NCBI GenBank assembly: GCA_028690555.1
Contig: JAQVBA010000058.1
Span: 1-6,153 of the forward strand
From: Acholeplasmataceae bacterium
Lineage (GTDB): Bacteria; Bacillota_I; Bacilli_A; Acholeplasmatales; Acholeplasmataceae
Reading direction: 5' to 3'
Length of the DNA stretch: 6,153 nt
Shown: positions 1 through 5,449 of the stretch, piece after piece
Numbering within the stretch: position 1 is the first letter of the stretch
Layout: each line of letters begins with the position of its first letter
Notes under the pieces: generated by a model
The model's input: only the letters and a program-made list of their open reading frames with translations
Told to the model about the DNA's origin: nothing
The model's database searches: none
Made by a program: the position numbers and the translations under genes

Positions 1-7
1 AGAATAT

Positions 8-1240
8 ATGGATCAAGATTTGCTTAAAAAGTTGCAAGAAGAAATCTTTATAAATACACAAAACCTGATTGATGAATTCGGACCAAGACTTGCTGGATCA
101 GACAGTGATTTAAAGGCTAGTGATAAGCTTTATACCATCATGTCTGATGCATTTGATGAAGCACATCAAGAGTCTTTTTATGTGTATCAAAACGCATTTT
201 TAGGATGGATCAGAATTCTTGTCGTTTCGTATATTTTAGCGATTGGATTTTTATGGTTAAAACTGTATTTAATTTCATTTGGCATCTTGTTTTTAGGACT
301 TATGATTTTGATTATTCAGTTTTTCTTATACTTACCACTTTTAGATAAACTTTATCCAAAAAAAGAAGCGAAAAATGTCTATGGTTTTGTTGAACCAAAA
401 GGCGAGATTAAAAAACAAGTAATCATATCCGGGCACCATGATAGTGCACGTATTTTTAATTTTTTTATCCATCAGCCGAAGCTCTATAATTTTAGAACGA
501 CTGGATCGATTGTGGTTGTGATTATTGCGCTTTTATCAAGTCTAGCGCTTGCGATTTTTAGAAATCAAAATTGGCTTCACCTAGCGATTTCAATCGGATT
601 ATCTTTCCTATTTTTACTGGTCGGTCAAATGTGGTTTTTTGCATCTAAAAAAGGAACACCAGGTGCAGGAGATAATTTGGTTGCTGTTTTTAATGCGATT
701 GCAATCGGTAAGTATTTTAAAGAAAATCCTTTAGAACATACACGATTAATCATCACGAGTTTTGATGCTGAAGAAGAAGGATTGCGCGGAGCGAGAGATT
801 TTGCGAAAAAGCATTTTCATGAGCTTAAAAAGATACCAACTATTCTTTTAAATCAAGATTGTTTATATGATGAAGCGGAACTCTTTTTATTAACATCAGA
901 CCTTAATGATTTTGTTGATTTAGATTTAAAATTAGCCAAAGAAGTTTCTGAAGTTTCAAAACATTTAGGCATTCATTTACCATTAAAACCACTGGCATTT
1001 TTAACCGGTGGAACAGATGCTGCTGAACTACAAAAGATTGGAATTCCATCGTTATCGATCATTGGCATGCCATGGTCAAATTCAAATCGTAATTTGTCCT
1101 ACCATACCATGAGTGATACATTAGATAAGGTGAGCCCTGAAGTCATTAAAGATGTTTTAAATATTTTTATGACATATATAAAAGAGCAAGACCAAAATAT
1201 TTTAATATCAACTAACGAGAGTGCATATGAAAGAGACTAA
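8..1240 (+). CDS. Membrane-anchored M28-family zinc metallopeptidase
   Basis: This 410-residue protein is predicted to be an aminopeptidase-like hydrolase with two zinc ions, embedded in the membrane. All five M28 metal ligands appear in the family order: H143 in GHHDS (D145 is the conserved partner), D222 in GAGDN, E256 in DAEEEG (E255 is the likely general base), D284 in LNQD, and H366 in SYHT. The GGTDAAE and GIPSL segments near 335-350 also fit M28. Four hydrophobic helices lie at about 66-84, 87-110, 166-184 and 190-211. They form two hairpins, one before the first ligand and one between the first and second ligands. There is no signal peptide. Lysines and arginines flank the hairpins on the soluble side, so the active site probably faces the cytoplasm (inference). 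The natural substrate is unknown. The start is uncertain: only seven bases precede this ATG, they remain open in frame, and no ribosome binding site can be seen. The gene overlaps the next by 14 bases. Confidence 0.85.
   Translation: MDQDLLKKLQEEIFINTQNLIDEFGPRLAGSDSDLKASDKLYTIMSDAFDEAHQESFYVYQNAFLGWIRILVVSYILAIGFLWLKLYLISFGILFLGLMILIIQFFLYLPLLDKLYPKKEAKNVYGFVEPKGEIKKQVIISGHHDSARIFNFFIHQPKLYNFRTTGSIVVVIIALLSSLALAIFRNQNWLHLAISIGLSFLFLLVGQMWFFASKKGTPGAGDNLVAVFNAIAIGKYFKENPLEHTRLIITSFDAEEEGLRGARDFAKKHFHELKKIPTILLNQDCLYDEAELFLLTSDLNDFVDLDLKLAKEVSEVSKHLGIHLPLKPLAFLTGGTDAAELQKIGIPSLSIIGMPWSNSNRNLSYHTMSDTLDKVSPEVIKDVLNIFMTYIKEQDQNILISTNESAYERD
1217..1221 (+). promoter_or_regulatory. Ribosome binding site deciding the Nudix start
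   Basis: GAGAG lies inside the end of the upstream peptidase gene, five bases before the ATG at 1227. This spacing supports the ATG and argues against the in-frame GTG at 1221, which overlaps the site itself. The arrangement suggests translation of the Nudix gene is coupled to that of the peptidase. Confidence 0.5.
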
Positions 1241-1775
1241 GATATCAACAAAAAGGGTTTATACACACAAATTTTTGGAAATTGATGAGGATTTGGTTAA
1301 ACTACCCAATGATCAAACATCCACGCGTGTTATTTTAAGACATCCTGGGGGTGCTGCTGTACTTCCCATTACAAAATCTGGTGAGATTTTATTGATTGAA
1401 CAATTTAGATATCCAATCAATTCTACATTAATTGAGATTCCAGCGGGTAAACTCGATGAAGGGGAGTCTTCTTTAATTTGTGCGATGCGTGAACTTGAAG
1501 AAGAAACAGGTTATGTATCGACACATTTTGAACATTTGTTAAAGATTCATCCATGTGTGGGATATAGTGATGAGATGATTGATTTATTCATTGCTTACGA
1601 TTGTGAAAAAATTGAAAAACCAAAATCGATGGATGATGATGAATTTATCGATATTAAATTATATACACTTAATCAAATTGAAATGATGCTTGACCAAAGA
1701 CAAATTACCGATGGTAAAACACTGATTGCATTAGAACACTATGTAAGGAAAACACGTCTAAAGACGATAAAATAA
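1227..1775 (+). CDS. Nudix hydrolase, ADP-ribose pyrophosphatase type
   Basis: This 182-residue cytoplasmic enzyme probably splits ADP-ribose into AMP and ribose 5-phosphate using Mg2+. A complete Nudix box spans residues 74-96: G74, E80, R88-E89, E92-E93 and G95 occupy the consensus positions. E89, E92 and E93 are the expected metal-binding glutamates. The preceding EQFRYP (58-63) and IEIPAGKLDEG (69-79) and the following VGYSDE segment are typical of the NudF/YqkG ADP-ribose pyrophosphatase branch, and the length is normal for it. Substrate within the Nudix superfamily cannot be proved from sequence, and other nucleoside diphosphate sugars are possible. The ATG at 1227 was chosen over the GTG at 1221 because of Shine-Dalgarno spacing. 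The gene starts within the peptidase gene and ends 16 bases before tdh. ADP-ribose is a product of NAD+ breakdown and Tdh is NAD-dependent, but a functional link is only inferred. Confidence 0.85.
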   Translation: MKETKISTKRVYTHKFLEIDEDLVKLPNDQTSTRVILRHPGGAAVLPITKSGEILLIEQFRYPINSTLIEIPAGKLDEGESSLICAMRELEEETGYVSTHFEHLLKIHPCVGYSDEMIDLFIAYDCEKIEKPKSMDDDEFIDIKLYTLNQIEMMLDQRQITDGKTLIALEHYVRKTRLKTIK

Positions 1776-1780
1776 GGAGA
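1774..1780 (+). promoter_or_regulatory. Ribosome binding site for tdh
   Basis: AAGGAGA overlaps the Nudix stop codon (TAA at 1773-1775) and lies 11 bases before the tdh ATG at 1792. The spacing is on the long side but usable. A second in-frame ATG at 1801, nearer where the E. coli Tdh protein begins, would be 20 bases away and is less likely. Confidence 0.7.
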
Positions 1781-1791
1781 GTTAAGTCAAT

Positions 1792-2832
1792 ATGGAAACG
1801 ATGACAGCCTTTATTAAGGAAACCAAAGGTCCAGGATTTAAAATGGTTAAAAAGCCGATTCCAAGTGACATTGGTCCAGATGAAGTTTTAATAAAAATTA
1901 TTGCAACTTCAATTTGTGGAACAGATGTTCACATCTATAAATGGGATCGCTGGAGTCAAGGAAGAATCAAACCGCCTTTGACGGTTGGACATGAGTTCAG
2001 TGGTCGCGTGATAAAAGTAGGATCGAATGTAAAAAATATTAAATTAGATGATATCGTTTCTGCAGAAACACATATCGTATGTGGCAATTGTGAGTTTTGT
2101 AAGCGTGGTGAATATCACATTTGTGAAAACACCAAAATTATTGGTGTAGATACAGATGGATGTTTTGCAGAATATGCTAAGATGCCCGCTTATAATTTGA
2201 TTGTCAATCACTCTAATGTTGATCCAAAATACTTATCGATCCAAGAACCATTAGGAAATGCGATGCATACCATGATGCATTTTGATATTAAAGATAAAAC
2301 GGTTGCGATTGTCGGATGTGGACCGATTGGCTTAATGGGTGTGAATATCGCAAAAGCTGTTGGATCTAAAAAGATTATTGCGATTGAAATTAACGATTAC
2401 CGCATCAACTTGGCGAAAAAGCTTGGAGCTCATGTCGTGATTAATCCACTCAAAGAAGATGTGATTAAACGCGTATTAGAAGAAACTGATGGTAAAGGTG
2501 TCGATATCGTTGGTGAATTTTCTGGTAATAAAACCGCGATTGAACAATCATTTAAATACATTAAACCTGGTGGAAAGATGTCAATGCTAGGTATTGGTGA
2601 ACAAAACATTGACATTGATTTTTCAAATGACATCGTCTTTAAAGGTATTGAAATATATGGGGTTATTGGTAGACGTATGTTTGAAACATGGGACCAAGTA
2701 ACGCAATTTGTTGGAAGTGGAAAATTAGATTTAGATATCATCGTGACGCATGTATTTAAACTTGAAGAGATGGAAAAAGGAATCGCACAAATGATATCAG
2801 GTAATAGTGGGAAAGTCGTACTAATCCCATAG
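1792..2832 (+). CDS. tdh: L-threonine 3-dehydrogenase (zinc, NAD-dependent)
   Basis: This 346-residue protein oxidises L-threonine with NAD+ to 2-amino-3-ketobutyrate, the first step of threonine breakdown to glycine and acetyl-CoA. It is a cytoplasmic medium-chain alcohol dehydrogenase. The GroES-like catalytic domain carries the catalytic zinc ligands C42 (in SICGTDVHIY), H67-E68 (in GHEF) and probably E152 (in QEPLGNA). Structural zinc cysteines are C97, C100, C103 and C111. The Rossmann domain has GCGPIG at 175-180, with acidic E199 at the end of the second strand, as expected for NAD rather than NADP. GVIGRRMFETW (290-300) closely matches the E. coli enzyme, and WDRWSQ near 51-56 is another Tdh hallmark that separates it from sorbitol or butanediol dehydrogenases. 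Length is close to the 341 residues of E. coli Tdh. It sits 12 bases before kbl, the classic partner, and no key residue is missing. Confidence 0.95.
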   Translation: METMTAFIKETKGPGFKMVKKPIPSDIGPDEVLIKIIATSICGTDVHIYKWDRWSQGRIKPPLTVGHEFSGRVIKVGSNVKNIKLDDIVSAETHIVCGNCEFCKRGEYHICENTKIIGVDTDGCFAEYAKMPAYNLIVNHSNVDPKYLSIQEPLGNAMHTMMHFDIKDKTVAIVGCGPIGLMGVNIAKAVGSKKIIAIEINDYRINLAKKLGAHVVINPLKEDVIKRVLEETDGKGVDIVGEFSGNKTAIEQSFKYIKPGGKMSMLGIGEQNIDIDFSNDIVFKGIEIYGVIGRRMFETWDQVTQFVGSGKLDLDIIVTHVFKLEEMEKGIAQMISGNSGKVVLIP

Positions 2833-2833
2833 G

Positions 2834-2840
2834 AAGGAGA
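2834..2840 (+). promoter_or_regulatory. Ribosome binding site for kbl
   Basis: AAGGAGA begins one base after the tdh stop codon and ends four bases before the kbl ATG at 2845. It is the strongest Shine-Dalgarno match inside the unit, suggesting efficient co-expression of Kbl with Tdh. Confidence 0.75.
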
Positions 2841-2844
2841 TATA

Positions 2845-4023
2845 ATGAGTAATTTTTTATTTGATCAAGTGAAAGATTTAAAAGTAAAAGGGTTGTATCG
2901 TAAATTGCCAATTAATGAGGGTCCTTGTGAAGCAATCATCAAATTGGATGGACGAGATGTCATCAATTTATCATCGAATAATTATTTAGGATTTGCCAAT
3001 CATCCAAGATTAAAAAAAGCAGCCATCGATGCGATTGAAACCTATGGCGTTGGTGCTGGTGCTGTTCGTACAATTGTTGGAAATATGCGGATTCATGAAC
3101 AGTTAGACAGAAAGATTGCATCTTTTAAAAAAGAAGATGCTTGTGTTGTTTTTCAATCCGGATTTAATGTCAATGCAGGCGTAATTCAAGCCATTACGAA
3201 TGAGCATGATCTCATCATCTCAGATGAATTAAATCATGCATCGATCATCGATGGTAGTCGTTTGTCAAAAGCGACTAGAACCGTATTTAAGCATTCAAAT
3301 ATGGCAGATTTGGAACGCATTTTAAAAGAAAGAAGAGATCAATTCGTTAATGTATTAATTATTACAGATGGTGTATTTTCTATGGATGGTGATTTAGCAA
3401 AATTACCAGAAATTGTTAAATTAGCTAAAAAATATAATGCATTAACTTATGTGGATGATGCGCATGGCTCAGGTGTTTTAGGTACATCTGGACGTGGCAC
3501 AGTCGATCACTTTAATTTGCACGGTCAAGTTGATTTTATCGTTGGAACTTTATCGAAAGCGATTGGTGTGGTTGGTGGTTATGTGTGTGGTTCACAAAAC
3601 ATGCGTGATTGGTTACTACATCGTGGAAGACCTTTATTATTTTCAACTGCGATGATGCCTTCAGCTGCCGCAGCCATCATTGAAGCATTTAATATGTTAG
3701 AAGAATCGACAGAATATACCGATAAACTCTGGGATAATGCCAATTATTTTAAAGCTGAATTAAAGAAAAAAGGTTTTGATATTGGACATAGCGAAACACC
3801 GATTACACCAATTATGATTGGTGATGAAGCGAAAACGATGGAGTTTTCAAAATTATTACTTGCAAATGGTGTTTTTGTCTCAGGAATTGTTTTCCCAACG
3901 GTTCAAAAAGGTATGGGACGATTACGTTGTATGGTGTCTGCACTCCATACGAAAGAACAACTTGATGAAGCAGTTTCAATTCTCTATAGAGCCGCAAAGA
4001 AAATGGATATATTGCCTAGCTAA
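2845..4023 (+). CDS. kbl: Glycine C-acetyltransferase (2-amino-3-ketobutyrate CoA ligase)
   Basis: This 392-residue pyridoxal-phosphate enzyme splits 2-amino-3-ketobutyrate with CoA into glycine and acetyl-CoA, taking the unstable product of Tdh. It belongs to the alpha-oxoamine synthase family (fold type I). Visible marks are SSNNYLG (43-49), the glycine-rich stretch around 68-79, ELNHASIIDG (128-137) with H131 to stack on the cofactor, TDGVFSMDG (174-182), VDDAHGSG (203-210) with D204 and H207, and the Schiff-base lysine K238 in GTLSKAIG. The family also includes 8-amino-7-oxononanoate synthase (BioF), with very similar motifs. The tdh gene directly upstream, and the absence of any biotin gene, decide for Kbl. 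Length agrees with E. coli Kbl (398). The gene is last in its unit, and its stop codon forms the loop of the terminator hairpin. No key residue is missing. Confidence 0.93.
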   Translation: MSNFLFDQVKDLKVKGLYRKLPINEGPCEAIIKLDGRDVINLSSNNYLGFANHPRLKKAAIDAIETYGVGAGAVRTIVGNMRIHEQLDRKIASFKKEDACVVFQSGFNVNAGVIQAITNEHDLIISDELNHASIIDGSRLSKATRTVFKHSNMADLERILKERRDQFVNVLIITDGVFSMDGDLAKLPEIVKLAKKYNALTYVDDAHGSGVLGTSGRGTVDHFNLHGQVDFIVGTLSKAIGVVGGYVCGSQNMRDWLLHRGRPLLFSTAMMPSAAAAIIEAFNMLEESTEYTDKLWDNANYFKAELKKKGFDIGHSETPITPIMIGDEAKTMEFSKLLLANGVFVSGIVFPTVQKGMGRLRCMVSALHTKEQLDEAVSILYRAAKKMDILPS

Positions 4024-4039
4024 GCTGGGCTTTATTTTT
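4014..4039 (+). terminator. Intrinsic terminator of the peptidase-nudix-tdh-kbl unit
   Basis: GCCTAGC (4014-4020) pairs with GCTGGGC (4024-4030) over seven base pairs including one G-T wobble. The loop is only TAA, which is also the kbl stop codon. A T-rich tail follows (TTTATTTTT from 4031). The left arm therefore codes for the last residues of Kbl. The hairpin is G+C-rich for this genome, which supports a real terminator. Confidence 0.8.
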
Positions 4040-4046
4040 AGATGAC

Positions 4047-4084
4047 TCATAATGGTTTGAATATCTAAGGATTATGATATAATC
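4047..4084. repeat. Overlapping short inverted repeats at the acyltransferase promoter
   Basis: TCATAAT (4047-4053) is repeated inverted as ATTATGA (4071-4077) across a 17-base spacer. A second, tighter inverted repeat, GATTAT (4070-4075) and ATAATC (4079-4084), surrounds the -10 box. The placement over a promoter would suit an operator, but arms of six or seven A/T-rich bases can arise by chance in this DNA. No known operator consensus is recognised. Confidence 0.3.
4057..4083 (+). promoter_or_regulatory. Extended -10 promoter for the acyltransferase gene
   Basis: A perfect TATAAT (4078-4083) is preceded by TG one base upstream (4075-4076), making an extended -10 element. TTGAAT (4057-4062) is a weak -35 candidate with a short 15-base spacer. 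Transcription would begin near 4090, just after the preceding terminator, leaving a leader of about 25 bases before the start codon. Confidence 0.7.
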
Positions 4085-4102
4085 ATGCTATATGCCACAT
4101 CT

Positions 4103-4110
4103 GAAGGAGA
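4103..4110 (+). promoter_or_regulatory. Ribosome binding site fixing the acyltransferase start
   Basis: GAAGGAGA lies four bases before the ATG at 4115. An in-frame ATG at 4085 would lengthen the protein by ten residues, but it sits directly after the -10 box, at or before the expected transcription start, and has no Shine-Dalgarno site. The start at 4115 is therefore preferred. Confidence 0.85.
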
Positions 4111-4114
4111 CAAC

Positions 4115-5374
4115 ATGGATCTAATCAAACGTTTTGATATGGATAAAAAACCAGTTAAAGAAAAGTTTTATTTAACCCCGCTAGCTTATCTTTTAAGTTT
4201 TCCAACTGTTTGGAAAAGAAAACTTAAAGTCAATAAAGTCAATATGGAAGATGTAAAACCGCCTTATGTTTTACTTTGCACACATCATGCGTTTATCGAT
4301 TTTAAAGTTACAACTGCAGCTATCTATCCGAAAAGAGCAAATTATATTGTTGCGATCGATGGATTTATTAAAAGAGAAAAACTACTTCGTAATGTGGGTG
4401 GCATTTGTAAGCGCAAGTTTACTAATGATACAAAATTGTTTAAACAAATCAAATATGCGCTTGAAAAATTAAAAAATATAGTCGCAATCTATCCTGAAGC
4501 GAGGTATTCATTGATTGGAACAACAGCTATTTTACCGGATTCTTTAGCGAAGATGTGTAAGGTTTTAAAACATCCTGTAGTGATGTTAAACATGCATGGG
4601 AACTATCTCACACAACCTGTTTGGAATTTAAAGATGCGTAAAGTTCCTCTGGCTGCAGATATGACTCAAATAATTACGAAAGATGAAATATTAACTCTAT
4701 CTGTAGATCAAATTAATCAACGCATCCACAAAGCGTTTCAATATGATGAATATAAGTGGCAAAAAGATAATCAAATTAAGATTACCGAAAAATATCGTGC
4801 AGAAAAAATTCATAAAGTTTTATATCAATGCCCTTCGTGTTTAACTGAACACGAAATGGATTCTAAAGATCATATGATTACATGTAACCATTGTAAAAAG
4901 ACGTATGAAATGGATGAATATGGGGAACTTCATGCGACCACTGGAAAAACAGAGTTTCCACATATCCCAGATTGGTATGAATTTGAAAGAGAGCAGGTTA
5001 GAAAAGAGATTGTTTCAGGTAAGTATCACTTTGAAGATGAGGTAATGATTGAATCATTACCTAATTCAAAGGGATATATTCCGCTTGGTAAGGGTAAACT
5101 CATCCATGATGAAAATGGATTTGTGTTAACTGGAGAAGAATTTGGGAAGCCACTGAAACTCGTTAAAGAGCCATTAAGTCTTTATAGTTTGCATATTGAA
5201 TATGATTATATGGGTAAAGGGGATTGTATCGATTTATCAACTTTAGATGATACATATTATATCTATCCGATCAACAAAAAGAATGTTGTAACTAAGTTGC
5301 ACTTTGCTGTGGAAGAGCTATATAAGATTAAAAAAGAATCTTTAAGACAAAATTTAGTAAGTTCAGAAAAGTAA
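4115..5374 (+). CDS. PlsC-like acyltransferase with C-terminal zinc ribbon
   Basis: This 419-residue protein probably transfers acyl groups to a lysophospholipid or glycerol phosphate at the inner face of the membrane. The N-terminal 200 residues show the glycerolphosphate acyltransferase signature: H57-x4-D62 in THHAFIDF is the catalytic motif, and YPEARYS (126-132) matches the substrate-binding FPEGxRS block, with A129 in place of the usual glycine. A four-cysteine zinc ribbon follows: C239-x2-C242, then C257-x2-C260. Residues 270-419 form a third region of alternating hydrophobic and polar stretches that I do not recognise; it looks beta-rich, then helical near the end. Classic PlsC proteins have roughly 240 residues, so this is a long, multi-domain variant. 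No clear transmembrane helix is visible; TPLAYLLSFP (21-30) is only weakly hydrophobic. The gene has its own promoter and terminator, so it is not part of the threonine unit. The fold assignment is secure, but the exact acceptor is not. Confidence 0.8.
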   Translation: MDLIKRFDMDKKPVKEKFYLTPLAYLLSFPTVWKRKLKVNKVNMEDVKPPYVLLCTHHAFIDFKVTTAAIYPKRANYIVAIDGFIKREKLLRNVGGICKRKFTNDTKLFKQIKYALEKLKNIVAIYPEARYSLIGTTAILPDSLAKMCKVLKHPVVMLNMHGNYLTQPVWNLKMRKVPLAADMTQIITKDEILTLSVDQINQRIHKAFQYDEYKWQKDNQIKITEKYRAEKIHKVLYQCPSCLTEHEMDSKDHMITCNHCKKTYEMDEYGELHATTGKTEFPHIPDWYEFEREQVRKEIVSGKYHFEDEVMIESLPNSKGYIPLGKGKLIHDENGFVLTGEEFGKPLKLVKEPLSLYSLHIEYDYMGKGDCIDLSTLDDTYYIYPINKKNVVTKLHFAVEELYKIKKESLRQNLVSSEK

Positions 5375-5400
5375 GCATATATCATGGCTTATTTTTTTGT
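5367..5400 (+). terminator. Intrinsic terminator after the acyltransferase gene
   Basis: AAAAGTAAGC (5367-5376) can pair with GCTTATTTTT (5387-5396) over ten base pairs with one G-T wobble, around a ten-base loop. The T run continues to 5398. The stem overlaps the stop codon (5372-5374). It has few G-C pairs, so it is weaker than the terminator after kbl. Confidence 0.65.
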
Positions 5401-5407
5401 CTTTTCA

Positions 5408-5416
5408 TGATAAAAT
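5408..5416 (+). promoter_or_regulatory. Extended -10 promoter for the diiron-protein-like gene
   Basis: TGATAAAAT contains the TG of an extended -10 followed by TAAAAT (5411-5416), five of six matches to TATAAT. No convincing -35 is visible, because the region 16-18 bases upstream is the terminator's T-rich arm. Transcription would start near 5423. Confidence 0.5.
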
Positions 5417-5449
5417 GTAAGTAAATAAATAAAGAAGAGAAGTGGCAAT

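Noticed and set aside
2430..2741. Antisense reading frame of 103 codons within tdh
   Set aside because: It lies wholly inside a well-supported gene, has no ribosome binding site, and its translation shows no recognisable motif. It is a frame shadow.
2841..2846. TATAAT sequence at the start of kbl
   Set aside because: It overlaps the kbl start codon, sits between the Shine-Dalgarno site and ATG, and would give a transcript lacking the start. It is coincidental.
3812..3997. Antisense reading frame of 61 codons within kbl
   Set aside because: It is short, fully covered by kbl, and its product has no motif.
2845..4023. 8-amino-7-oxononanoate synthase (BioF) as an alternative for the kbl product
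   Set aside because: The family motifs are shared, but the tdh gene twelve bases upstream and the absence of biotin genes favour glycine C-acetyltransferase.
3818..4045. Second + strand frame overlapping the end of kbl
   Set aside because: It is an out-of-frame copy of kbl sequence that runs through the terminator, and it lacks its own ribosome binding site.
4085..4114. Ten-residue N-terminal extension of the acyltransferase
   Set aside because: Its ATG is two bases after the -10 box and has no Shine-Dalgarno site, whereas the ATG at 4115 has GAAGGAGA at good spacing.
4266..4472. Out-of-frame 68-codon reading frame within the acyltransferase gene
   Set aside because: It is covered by the catalytic domain coding sequence, where the PlsC motifs are in the other frame.
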